A stretch of DNA of 64,000 bases, taken from the NCBI RefSeq assembly GCF_900890705.1, contig NZ_CAAHFH010000001.1:1860001-1924000 (forward strand). The letters are read 5' to 3'. Of this stretch, positions 43,563 to 51,450 are shown in pieces. Origin of the DNA: Pontiella sulfatireligans (GTDB lineage: Bacteria; Verrucomicrobiota; Kiritimatiellia; Kiritimatiellales; Pontiellaceae). The notes beneath the pieces are model-generated. The model did not search any database and was not told the origin of the DNA. It worked only from the letters and a program-made list of their open reading frames with translations. Position 1 is the first letter of the stretch, and each line of letters begins with the position of its first letter. Made by a program: the position numbers and the translations under genes.

Positions 43563-46002
43563 GAGCTTCTCCAAGGATGACTTCAACTTCATGAACGCCG
43601 TGGTCGCCAAAGATCGGAATCATATTCCCTTTGGTGAGCACGCCATCGACCAGCAACAGGACGACGCCTTTGTTGACGCCGTCCGGATTCTTGATCGTAA
43701 TACAGTATTCTGCGTCGCGGAAGCGACGGGTGACGGAGTATTGTTTCCAAGCCTTCGGAATGCACGGATCAATCACCAGGCCATCATAGTCGGGCTGGAT
43801 GCCGAGAATATAGTGCGAGATCGCTGCCCAGTTCCAAGCGGCCGTTCCAGTGAGCCAGGAGTTTTTGGCTTCGCCCGGCTTGAACGCATCCTTGCCGGCG
43901 ATCATTTGCGAATAGACATAGGGCTCCATCTTGTGAAGCTCGGAGATATCCTCGCGGTAGGCCGGTGCAATGCGCTTCCAGTAGTCGAACGCACGGTCGC
44001 CGTTGCCGGCCTTGGTTTCGCCAATGCACACCCAAGGGTTGTTGTGGCAGAAGATGCCGGCGTTTTCCTTGTAGCCCGGCGGGTAGGTTGAGATTTCGCC
44101 GTACTCAATCACATATTTCGTGAAGGCCGGATTGTTCAGCACGATGCCGTGCTCGGTGGCGAGGCGTTCGTTGACGGAGTCGAGCGCCTTTTCGCAAAGC
44201 CCCTCTTCCTTGCCGATCTCGGCCATGGTGCAGAAACCCTGCGATTCGATGAAGATTTGCGCTTCCTCGTTTTCGTGGCTTCCGACCTTCTTGCCGTAAA
44301 AATCGTAGGCGCGTAGGAACCAGTCGCCGTCCCAGCCGTGCGTCTTCACCGATTCAACCATCGCGTCAACGTGGATCTGGGCGGCTTCGGCCTCGGCGTC
44401 GAGTCCGCGGATTTTGCAGAGGCGGATGTATTCGCGGCCGTAGAGCACAAACTCGCCGGCAATCATCAGCGACTCCGCCTGACCGCCCGACGCGTTTTCC
44501 GTGGTCTGGAACGATTCGTTCGGATCTTTGGAAAAGCAGTTGAGGTTGAGGCAGTCGTTCCAGTCGGCTCTTCCAATGAGTGGAAGTCCGTGCGGACCGA
44601 GGGTGTTCACCGTAAAATTGAAGGAACGCGAAAGATGCCCGAACAGATCGGTGGCCTTGCTCTCGTCGTTGTCGTACGGGACCGACTCGTCGAGAATGCT
44701 CCAGTCGCCGGTCTCTTTGATATAGGCCGTAACGGAAAGGATCAGCCACAGCGGATCGTCGTTAAAGTTGCCGCCGATCTCGGCGTTCCCCCGCTTGGTG
44801 AGCGGCTGGTACTGGTGATAGGCCGAGCCGTCTTCAAACTGCGTCGAGGCAATGTCGATAATACGCTCCTTGGCGCGCTCCGGAATCTGATGCACAAAGC
44901 CGATCAGGTCCTGGTTGGAGTCGCGGAAACCCATGCCGCGGCCGATGCCCGACTCAAAGAACGAGGCGCTGCGCGACATGTTGAACGTCACCATGCACTG
45001 GTACTGGTTCCAAATGTTGACCATGCGGTCGAGCTTTTCGTCGCCGCTCTCCACCTGATAGACGCTGAGCAGTTTTTTCCAATAGTTGGAAAGGTCAGCC
45101 AGCGCGGCATCCACTTTTCCAACCGTATCGAACAGGGAAATCATCTCTTTTGCTTTGGCCTTATTGATGACGCCCTTGGATTCCCACTTGTCCTCCTCGG
45201 CGTTTTCGACGTAGCCCAGCACAAAGACCAGCTCGCGCTTTTCGCCCGGAGCCAGATCGATTTCAAGATAGTGCGACGCAATCGGCGACCAGCCGTGCGC
45301 TTCGGTGTTTTGCGGAGCGCCGGCGAGCACGGTCTGCGGTGCGTCGAAGCCGTTGTAGAGGCCGGTAAAGGTTTCGCGGTCGGTGTCGCAGCCCTGAATC
45401 GGCGCGTTTACCGAGAAGAACGCATAGTGGTTGCGACGCTCTTTGTATTCCGTTTTGTGGTAGAGCACGGATCCGTCGATCTCCACTTCACCGGTCGAAA
45501 GGTTGCGCTGAAAGTTTTCCATGTCGGTCTGCGCGTTCCATAGGCACCATTCCGCCAGCGAGAAGAGCTTTAAACTTTTCTGTACGGTGGAATTGTTCTC
45601 GATGGAAAGCTTGTGCACCTCGGCATTGACGCCCAGCGGCACGAAGCAGGTCAGCTCCGATTTCACCCCGTTTTTCACGCCGGTGAATTTGGAATAGCTT
45701 AGGCCATGGCGGCATTCGTAGGAATCGAGCTCCGTCTGCGTCGGCTTCCACCCGGGGTTCCAGACGGTGTCGCCATCCTTAATGTAATAGTAGCGCCCGC
45801 CGGTATCGATCGGCACGTTGTTATAGCGGTAGCGGGTCAGCCGCCGGAACTTGGCATCCTTATAAAAGCTGTAGCCACCGCCGGTGTTCGAAACCAGCCC
45901 GAAAAATTCTTCATTGCCCAGATAGTTGATCCACGGAAACGGCGTTTTCGGTTCCGTAATTACATACTCGCGGGCTTCGTCGTCAAAATATCCATACTGC
46001 AT
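43555..46002 (-). CDS. Cellobiose phosphorylase (GH94)
   Basis: An 815-residue enzyme that matches the characterised Cellulomonas gilvus cellobiose phosphorylase over its full length, by my memory of that sequence: [70 protein letters not shown] (acid Asp483) and [20 protein letters not shown]. It would convert cellobiose and phosphate to glucose-1-phosphate and glucose in the cytoplasm. A GGGGAG site precedes the ATG. It is the first gene of the long minus-strand unit. That an enzyme so close to a cellobiose phosphorylase heads an otherwise xylan/arabinan-like cluster is notable. Confidence 0.93.
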   Translation of the reverse strand: MQYGYFDDEAREYVITEPKTPFPWINYLGNEEFFGLVSNTGGGYSFYKDAKFRRLTRYRYNNVPIDTGGRYYYIKDGDTVWNPGWKPTQTELDSYECRHGLSYSKFTGVKNGVKSELTCFVPLGVNAEVHKLSIENNSTVQKSLKLFSLAEWCLWNAQTDMENFQRNLSTGEVEIDGSVLYHKTEYKERRNHYAFFSVNAPIQGCDTDRETFTGLYNGFDAPQTVLAGAPQNTEAHGWSPIASHYLEIDLAPGEKRELVFVLGYVENAEEDKWESKGVINKAKAKEMISLFDTVGKVDAALADLSNYWKKLLSVYQVESGDEKLDRMVNIWNQYQCMVTFNMSRSASFFESGIGRGMGFRDSNQDLIGFVHQIPERAKERIIDIASTQFEDGSAYHQYQPLTKRGNAEIGGNFNDDPLWLILSVTAYIKETGDWSILDESVPYDNDESKATDLFGHLSRSFNFTVNTLGPHGLPLIGRADWNDCLNLNCFSKDPNESFQTTENASGGQAESLMIAGEFVLYGREYIRLCKIRGLDAEAEAAQIHVDAMVESVKTHGWDGDWFLRAYDFYGKKVGSHENEEAQIFIESQGFCTMAEIGKEEGLCEKALDSVNERLATEHGIVLNNPAFTKYVIEYGEISTYPPGYKENAGIFCHNNPWVCIGETKAGNGDRAFDYWKRIAPAYREDISELHKMEPYVYSQMIAGKDAFKPGEAKNSWLTGTAAWNWAAISHYILGIQPDYDGLVIDPCIPKAWKQYSVTRRFRDAEYCITIKNPDGVNKGVVLLLVDGVLTKGNMIPIFGDHGVHEVEVILGEAHV

Positions 46003-46471
46003 CTGATAGGCTCCCCTGCTTAAAACAAAACATCAATATATCACTTATAGATCGATGTCAACTTATCATGTTGTTTTTTATCTCAACACCTTCTATATTG
46101 CCCCATTCAATAATCATTATAAATATATCATTTACCTATCTATAGATATTGGCGCAGCTTAAGAACCTACCCATCCACTTAAGCGCTTGGAACTCAACAG
46201 CCTCGCCACCCATGAAAGGAGGCCTATAGTTCCCGCGACGCCTCGACGACCTCCTCTCGGACGCGGAGGCTTCAATTAATTTGAGGCAACTCGCGCTTCA
46301 TTCCTGCTGATATTCAAGACTTGCGCATACGAGCGGGATCAGTTAGGTTCATTGGCTTTTACTGCACGGCTAACACACCGCCCCTCGTCGCGGACACACT
46401 ATGGATGGTTGCGATCGGAACGACGGTGTATGTGCATGGAACAATGAAACACGAACATAAAGGAACATATC
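46003..46471. other. Intergenic region upstream of the ten-gene unit
   Basis: A 469-bp divergent gap. The left 130 bp are AT-rich and hold the promoter of the GH94 operon. Around 46055-46075 is an imperfect palindrome CAAC-N7-GTTG that could be an operator. The GC-rich middle (46190-46300) shows no gene or clear structure. An AAGGAA site near 46460 serves the next plus-strand gene. Confidence 0.5.
46033..46062 (-). promoter_or_regulatory. Sigma-70-type promoter of the GH94 operon
   Basis: On the minus strand TTGACA (46056-46061), 17 bp, TATTGA (46033-46038). It has the GTTGACA-N13-GATATAT signature of the promoters at 16452-16481 and 24199-24228. The next such gap downstream is only 93 bp, so this one promoter may drive all ten genes. 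Confidence 0.55.
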
Positions 46472-47050
46472 ATGGGTTTATTCAACCTGTTCAAGCCAGC
46501 CAAAACCGTGCTGGTTGTAGACTGCCTATCCCTCAACGATTCAATGGGAATGAAGGGAAAAGTGCCCCCGCGAAACCAGCTGCAGACGCTTCGTCGTTTG
46601 ACGCGGTTCTCGCAGCGTGAAAAAATTGAAGTGGTGGCTGTGCTTTGCGGTGCGCCCCTAAACAAGGCCCCGGCCGGAAAAAAATTCGAAGACATTACAG
46701 TCCTCTACAGCAAGTCAGCGGATGTACACGCAAAGTTTTTGGCCAAAACCGCCGCATCTAAGGGCCCGGGCGCCATACTGCTTTCGGGCAATGCCGCGGC
46801 TGAAAAACTAGCAGGAAGCAGTGTAAAAGCCATGCGCGTCAGTACATTCCGCAAGGCATTCGATGTGGGCGGTGATCCGGAAGCCCCAGAGCGCGGAAAC
46901 AAAAACGGCGCCCCCCGCAGCAACCGTCCGCCTCGCCGGCGTCCCCAAAAGTCCGGTAGTGGCGACAACAAGCCGAAGGAACGCCGCCCGGAAAAGACGG
47001 CGAATTCCGAAGCCGATGCCATCAACGAGTTGATCGACCTCGTCGATTAG
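46472..47050 (+). CDS. Hypothetical protein, NYN/PIN-like N-terminus
   Basis: A 192-residue protein not assigned with confidence. Residues about 10-125 alternate strands and helices (KTVLVVDCLSLND, KIEVVAVLCG, ITVLYSKSADVHAKFLAKTA, AILLSGNAAAEKLAG), the layout of NYN/PIN-type nucleases, with Asp17 and Asp84 as possible metal ligands. From about 130 on the chain is a disordered, very basic Arg/Lys/Pro/Asn tail (RSNRPPRRRPQKSG), as in RNA-binding proteins, ending in an acidic helix (EADAINELIDLVD). A role in RNA processing is a guess. An AAGGAA site is present. It is 8 bp from the HAD gene and begins a four-gene operon. Confidence 0.7.
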   Translation: MGLFNLFKPAKTVLVVDCLSLNDSMGMKGKVPPRNQLQTLRRLTRFSQREKIEVVAVLCGAPLNKAPAGKKFEDITVLYSKSADVHAKFLAKTAASKGPGAILLSGNAAAEKLAGSSVKAMRVSTFRKAFDVGGDPEAPERGNKNGAPRSNRPPRRRPQKSGSGDNKPKERRPEKTANSEADAINELIDLVD

Positions 47051-47058
47051 ATCGAACC

Positions 47059-47724
47059 ATGACGGCGCACAGTCGCTATATCTTTTGCGATATCGACGGA
47101 ACGCTGCTGCATGCCAAGGGTTCCGGGCGCATTGCTTTTGGCGATGCGTTCGAGTCCGCCTACGGCGTTGCGGTTGATATGGCGCACATAAATTTTGCCG
47201 GCGCCACGGATATCCGGGTGGTGGAGCAGCTGCTTCGGGAACAGGGCCTTGAACCTGACCCCATGCACACGGCGCGGTTTTTTGAACTGCTCCCCGGCCT
47301 GCTCGATGAAAACATGGCCAAATTCCCTCCCACGGTATTTCCTGGGGTGGGAGCGTTTCTGGAGCGGGTTTCAACACATTGGAACCTTGCTCTGGTTACC
47401 GGCAACATCCGGACGTGCGCCTACCTGAAGCTCAAGCACGGCGGCCTTGCCTCCTATTTCTCTGACATCGGCGGTTTTGGCGACGATGACGGCGACCGCA
47501 ACCGCATGGCCGCTTTGGCGCTGGAACGCGCAGGAAACCCTGAAGGATCATTCCTGCTGGGCGATACGCCATCCGACATCGAGGCGGCGCGCACCAACAG
47601 CATGGTTTCAGTGGCCGTCTGCAACGGACAGTTCGACCGCGCCACCCTCGAAGCCGAGAGCCCGGACATCATCGTGGACTCGTTCGAGGATGCGGAGCAC
47701 CTTTTTCAAGCCTTGGACGTATGA
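47059..47724 (+). CDS. HAD-superfamily hydrolase, phosphoglycolate-phosphatase-like
   Basis: A 221-residue soluble phosphatase. Motif I is FCDIDGTLLHA (nucleophile Asp and acid/base Asp), motif II LALVTGN, motif III near KLKHGG, motif IV LLGDTPSDIEAA. A helical cap lies at about residues 20-90. The family removes phosphate from small metabolites such as phosphoglycolate or nucleotides; the exact substrate is not evident. Its stop overlaps the next ATG by four bases (ATGA), showing translational coupling with the SrkA-like kinase. Confidence 0.88.
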   Translation: MTAHSRYIFCDIDGTLLHAKGSGRIAFGDAFESAYGVAVDMAHINFAGATDIRVVEQLLREQGLEPDPMHTARFFELLPGLLDENMAKFPPTVFPGVGAFLERVSTHWNLALVTGNIRTCAYLKLKHGGLASYFSDIGGFGDDDGDRNRMAALALERAGNPEGSFLLGDTPSDIEAARTNSMVSVAVCNGQFDRATLEAESPDIIVDSFEDAEHLFQALDV

Positions 47725-48710
47725 GCGCTGATTTCAACAACCTAACACCCGACCGCATCCTGAATGCGGTAGAAAGCGGCCTGCGCTACGACTTTACCGG
47801 GCTGACCGCTCCGCTTCCGAGCTACATCAACCGGGTCTACGAGCTTCAATCCGCCACGGGCGACCGCTTGATTGCCAAGTTCTACCGCCCCGGACGCTGG
47901 AACCGGGACGCCCTGCAGGATGAACACGATTTTGTGCTCGATTGTGCAGAAGCCGAAATCCCCGTAGTTGCGCCGCTGGCGCTTGCCGATGGCGGCACTA
48001 TTGGCGAATACGACGGCATCCTGTTTTCTGTCTTCCCAAAGAAATCGGGACGCGAGATGGAGCTGCGCGATGACGAGGGATGGAGGCGCCTCGGAAGCCT
48101 GATTGGCCGCATCCACTTGGCCGGAAGCCACTATGAGGCGGAAAACCGGCTCGTGATGCATCCGGAAACGACCACGATTCCCGAGGTGAAAATGCTCCTC
48201 GACGGCGGCTTTATGTCGGCGCATCAAACCGGCCGCTTCAAGGACGTAACAAACCGCATTATAGAGATCGCCTTGCGCGAGTTCGAGGGCGTCGAACTGC
48301 AGCGCATACACGGCGACTGCCACCGCGCCAATATTTTGGAGCGCCCCGACGAGGGGCTGATGGTGATTGATTTCGACGATATGGTAACGGGCCCGGCGGT
48401 GCAGGATATTTGGCTGCTGCTTCCGGGCCATGCAAACACCACCCGTCGCGAAATTAGCTTAATGATCGAGGGCTATGAGCAATTCATGGAGTTCGACGAC
48501 CGCCAGCTTCGCCTAGTGGAAATCCTGCGGGCCATGCGCATTATTTACTTTCTTTCGTGGTGCAGCACGCAGGTGGATGACTTTAAGTTCCAGTCCAATT
48601 TTCCGGACTGGGGAAGCGAAATATTCTGGCAGCGCGAAGTGGCCGATCTCGAGCACCAGTATCACGCAATTTTAAACGACGAACGATTGAATGGAGAAGA
48701 TTTCCAATGA
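47721..48710 (+). CDS. srkA: SrkA (YihE/RdoA)-like protein kinase
   Basis: A 329-residue protein of the choline/aminoglycoside kinase fold. The catalytic loop is QRIHGDCHRANIL and the metal site VIDFDDMVTGP, both close to stress-response kinase A. Other SrkA-like blocks are PSYINRVYELQ and RPGRWNRDALQDEHDFVLDC. Full length agrees with E. coli SrkA (about 328). SrkA protects cells from stress-induced death by phosphorylating protein partners. It overlaps both neighbours by four bases, within a HAD-kinase-CpXC operon. The symbol rests on recognisable family resemblance. Confidence 0.85.
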   Translation: MSADFNNLTPDRILNAVESGLRYDFTGLTAPLPSYINRVYELQSATGDRLIAKFYRPGRWNRDALQDEHDFVLDCAEAEIPVVAPLALADGGTIGEYDGILFSVFPKKSGREMELRDDEGWRRLGSLIGRIHLAGSHYEAENRLVMHPETTTIPEVKMLLDGGFMSAHQTGRFKDVTNRIIEIALREFEGVELQRIHGDCHRANILERPDEGLMVIDFDDMVTGPAVQDIWLLLPGHANTTRREISLMIEGYEQFMEFDDRQLRLVEILRAMRIIYFLSWCSTQVDDFKFQSNFPDWGSEIFWQREVADLEHQYHAILNDERLNGEDFQ

Positions 48711-49393
48711 GTATTAGCCGAACCGTAAACATTACTTGCCCGTCCTGCGGCACACTGCAGGACGTCCGCTTATACGACGCCGTCAATGTCGCCACAGATC
48801 CAGAGCTGAAGCAATCTCTGATGCAGAACCAGCTCAACCGCATTGAGTGCACGGACTGCGACACCAGCTTCCGGGTCGATCTCCCGTTACTCTACAACGA
48901 TCCGGAAAATAATATTTTGATCCACTGGGTGCCGGAAACCGGGGAAATGTCGCAGGAAGATATTCTAGAGGAGTTCGAGCAATCGCTCGAACAGATGAAT
49001 GAAATGCTCCCGCCGGACGTCGAGGCGCCACGCGTGCGCCTGGTGCTCTCCCGGGTGGAACTGGTGGAGTTGATCTTCCTGATTGAGGCGGGCCTGAACC
49101 AGCGCGTGGTGGAATATGTAAAATACAGCATCTACACGCGCAATATGGAAAAGATCCACCCACGCAAATCCCGCATCCTGCTCAACGTACAGGATTCAAC
49201 CGATGATGAGATGTGCTTTGTCGTGCAAGATGTGAAAGAGCAGAAGCTCGGACAAGTGCTTCGCTACGGCAGAAAGGCCTACGACTCAATGAACGAGCTC
49301 TTTGACGAGGATCCCTCCGAGTTCATCGAAATGTTTCCCGGCCCCTGCATCAGCGCCCGCCAGCTGCTGCTGGAAGATGAAGAGGAAGCCTGA
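48707..49393 (+). CDS. CpXC domain protein
   Basis: A 228-residue protein beginning with a zinc-ribbon-like CpXC domain: ITCPSCGTLQDV, then IECTDCDTSFRVDLPLLYND. Two CxxC pairs probably bind zinc. The rest (about 90-228) is mixed alpha/beta without a family that I recognise. CpXC proteins are common in bacteria but their function is not known. The ATG overlaps the stop of the SrkA-like gene. It is the last gene of the operon, followed by TTTCAGGTTTCAAG-type repeats and a hairpin at 49483-49522. Confidence 0.85.
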   Translation: MSISRTVNITCPSCGTLQDVRLYDAVNVATDPELKQSLMQNQLNRIECTDCDTSFRVDLPLLYNDPENNILIHWVPETGEMSQEDILEEFEQSLEQMNEMLPPDVEAPRVRLVLSRVELVELIFLIEAGLNQRVVEYVKYSIYTRNMEKIHPRKSRILLNVQDSTDDEMCFVVQDVKEQKLGQVLRYGRKAYDSMNELFDEDPSEFIEMFPGPCISARQLLLEDEEEA

Positions 49394-49482
49394 AACTTGA
49401 AAGGACAAACCTGAAAAGATCAATCCGGCGGAAGCCGATGCAATTTCAGGTTTCAAGTTTCTCTTTTCAGGTTTCAAGAAAC

Positions 49483-49522
49483 AACCCTTGGAAATCGCGT
49501 CCTCTACGGATTTCCAAGGGTT
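49483..49522. terminator. Hairpin after the CpXC gene
   Basis: AACCCTTGGAAATC (49483-49496) pairs perfectly with GATTTCCAAGGGTT (49509-49522) around a 12-base loop. It lies 90 bp after the CpXC stop. There is no U-tract on the plus strand, so termination is plausible but not certain. Confidence 0.5.
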
Positions 49523-49524
49523 TG

Positions 49525-49562
49525 AAAAAAAAGCAAGGCCGGAACCGAAGGCTCCAGCCTTG
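49525..49562 (-). terminator. Intrinsic terminator of the COX24-like gene
   Basis: On the minus strand AAGGCTGGAGCC and GGTTCCGGCCTT pair over 12 bp (two G-U pairs) around a 3-base loop and are followed by GC and eight T. It lies 23 bp past the stop of the 29-residue gene. Confidence 0.8.
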
Positions 49563-49584
49563 AAATTGATCAGGCTTTTAGGGC

Positions 49585-49674
49585 CTATTTCTTTTTATGA
49601 CGATCCGCGCGACGACGCTTGCGCCGTTTGTGGTTCGACATTTTGGTCTTGCGCCATTTTTTGATGGTACCCAT
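49585..49674 (-). CDS. 29-residue AURKAIP1/COX24-like basic protein
   Basis: A very short gene, easily missed. ATG at 49672-49674 has an AGGAG site 5 bp upstream, and the frame ends TAG at 49585-49587. The product is almost wholly basic: MGTIKKWRKTKMSNHKRRKR and a tail of Arg, Lys and His. The K-R-K-M-S-x-H-K-R-K pattern is that of the bacterial AURKAIP1/COX24-domain proteins, tiny proteins thought to be ribosome-associated, similar to the mitochondrial small-subunit protein mS38. A good ribosome site and a strong terminator support a real gene. Confidence 0.8.
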   Translation of the reverse strand: MGTIKKWRKTKMSNHKRRKRRRADRHKKK

Positions 49675-49714
49675 GTTTTCTCCTAATTGTGTCCTAAAAG
49701 GGCTAGTACAGTAG

Positions 49715-50587
49715 TTACGCCACGACTTTATTCAAGCTAATTTCAATAATTCCTTCTGCGCCGTTGGCCTTCAGGTCCGGAATGATTTCGCGGACAACTG
49801 ATTCATCGACCACCGTTTCGATGGCATACCAGCCCTCGTCGGTGAGCGAGTTGATGGTCGGCGAATGCAGAGCCGGCAGCAGTCCCTTGACTTTCTCAAG
49901 ATTGAAAGCTTCCACGTTGAGCTTCAGAAGCACCTTGTCATCCGCGTCCAGCGCCGCTTTCAGCAACAGAGCGATCTTTTGAAGTTTCTCCTTTTTCCAT
50001 TCATCCGCCCAGGCATCCTGGGAGCAGAAAAACTTGGTGTAGGATTCCATCAGCGTTTCAACGATCTTCAAGTTGTTGGCTTTGAGCGAGCTTCCTGTTT
50101 CGGTGATGTCCACGATGGCATCCACGAAATCGGGCACCTTCACTTCAGTTGCGCCCCATGAAAACTCGACTTCGGCCTTAACGCCGTTCTTTTCGAGCCA
50201 GCGTTCGACAATGCCGACACCCTCAGTGGCAATTTTCTTGCCTTCAAGATCCTTTACGGAGCTGATGGGGGAATCGTTCGGAACGGCCAGCACCCAGCGC
50301 ACTGGGCGCTTGCTTTGCTTGGAATACACCATATCGCACAAATTGACCACATCGGAGCCGTTGGCCTCGATCCAGTCCAGTCCGGCAATGCCGGCGTCGA
50401 GCATGCCGTGCTCGACATAGCGGCTCATTTCCTGAGCACGCATGACGCGGATTTCAATCTCGTCGTCGTCGATCGACGGAAAATAAGAGCGCGATCCGCC
50501 CTTGATGCTGAATCCAGCTTTTTTAAACAGGGCGTAGGTCGTTTCCTGCAAGCTTCCTTTAGGCAATCCAATAACCAGTTTGTTCAT
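49715..50587 (-). CDS. hisG: ATP phosphoribosyltransferase, long form
   Basis: A 290-residue enzyme for the first step of histidine synthesis: ATP plus PRPP gives phosphoribosyl-ATP. It starts MNKLVIGLPKGSLQETTYAL, with the binding-protein-like catalytic domain to about 205 (AGIAGLDWIEANG and PDFVDAIVDITETGSSLKAN for PRPP binding). Residues about 210-290 form the HisG C-terminal ACT-like domain, so this is the long, histidine-inhibited hexameric form needing no HisZ. ATG 50587 has an AGGA site; the frame extends 26 codons further without homology. No other his gene is nearby. Confidence 0.93.
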   Translation of the reverse strand: MNKLVIGLPKGSLQETTYALFKKAGFSIKGGSRSYFPSIDDDEIEIRVMRAQEMSRYVEHGMLDAGIAGLDWIEANGSDVVNLCDMVYSKQSKRPVRWVLAVPNDSPISSVKDLEGKKIATEGVGIVERWLEKNGVKAEVEFSWGATEVKVPDFVDAIVDITETGSSLKANNLKIVETLMESYTKFFCSQDAWADEWKKEKLQKIALLLKAALDADDKVLLKLNVEAFNLEKVKGLLPALHSPTINSLTDEGWYAIETVVDESVVREIIPDLKANGAEGIIEISLNKVVA

Positions 50588-50746
50588 AAATCCTTTTCCT
50601 TCGGTTGGTTTGGGAAAGCGCGGAATATAAAGGAACAAAGACGGCCGTCCAACACCTGATTGCAAATAATTTACATTTGCGCGCTGTTTGTTCGAATCCG
50701 CTTTACCCTCCCCCGAAAAAGCGCTACCTATTTATGCCTTTCCACG

Positions 50747-50823
50747 GCACCCGTGGCGCAATTGGATAGCGCATCTGACTTCGAATCAGAGGGTTGCAGG
50801 TTCGAATCCTGCCGGGTGCGCCA
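50747..50823 (+). tRNA. tRNA-Arg (anticodon TCG)
   Basis: A 77-base cloverleaf with encoded CCA. The acceptor arms are GCACCCG and CGGGTGC with discriminator G. The anticodon stem is TCTGA/TCAGA with loop CTTCGAA, giving TCG, which reads CGA. The T arm is GCAGG-TTCGAAT-CCTGC. The D arm contains GGCGCAATTGGATAGCGC. Confidence 0.93.
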
Positions 50824-50990
50824 TTTGCCTCCATAGTCGAGGGGAAGCAACATCCAGAGAACTTCGTGCAAGATCGGCTCGGCCCCCTTCTCCCTGAATA
50901 GTATTTCATGCTAGTGGAGGCTTGCGCCCAAGCCAACGATTATTTATGCTGTTGCAGTTACATCGAAATTCAAGACAAGAGGGTTTAACC

Positions 50991-51362
50991 GTGGTAAAAC
51001 TATCAGACAAAGATTGGAACGCACTCAAGAAAAAACTGAGCGACGACGGACGCATCGACAAATTCATACTCGGCGAACCGGAACAGGAATATGTGACGTC
51101 TCGCGGAATCGATATCCTGCGCCTGCACGCCGCTGACTTCGTGAACAAACGCCTTGCCCCCGCCAACCCGAAGAACGACGGGCGCCAGACACCCACCAAG
51201 GGGCACCCCGTTTTTATTGCGCAACACGCTTGCGGATGCAACGACCGCGCCAGCCTTGAAGAATTTTTCGGCATTGAAATGGGCCGAGAGCTGACCGCAG
51301 ACGAGGCCGCCCTCGTTGTGAATGTCATCCTGCGCTGGATCGAAGAGCATCTTGACAGTTAA
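50991..51362 (+). CDS. DUF4186 family protein
   Basis: A 123-residue protein. The conserved core GHPVFIAQHACGCNDRASLE followed by ELTADEAALVVNVILRWIEE is the DUF4186 signature. The family has no known function; the Cys and His residues in QHACGC could bind metal. The frame is open from 50922, but GTG 50991 has a GAGGG site 7 bp upstream and starts the conserved part (VVKLSDKDWNALKKKL). It stands alone between the tRNA and pcnB, with a terminator after it. Confidence 0.8.
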   Translation: MVKLSDKDWNALKKKLSDDGRIDKFILGEPEQEYVTSRGIDILRLHAADFVNKRLAPANPKNDGRQTPTKGHPVFIAQHACGCNDRASLEEFFGIEMGRELTADEAALVVNVILRWIEEHLDS

Positions 51363-51384
51363 TTTCCTGTTTCTATAGATATGC

Positions 51385-51419
51385 AAAACCGTTCTGCTAG
51401 GGGCGGTTTTTCTTTTTTC
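51385..51419 (+). terminator. Intrinsic terminator after the DUF4186 gene
   Basis: AAAACCGTTC and GGGCGGTTTT pair around a short loop (51385-51410) and are followed by TCTTTTTT. Confidence 0.75.
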
Positions 51420-51450
51420 TGCAAACCCATTGGAATACTCTGCACCGCTT

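Noticed and set aside
27518..46002. SusC/SusD-type polysaccharide utilisation locus
   Set aside because: No TonB-dependent receptor or SusD-like gene is present; transport genes are GPH symporters.
46190..46300. Possible structured RNA in the GC-rich middle of the 46003-46471 gap
   Set aside because: I could not form a convincing long stem or match a known riboswitch; left as unassigned.
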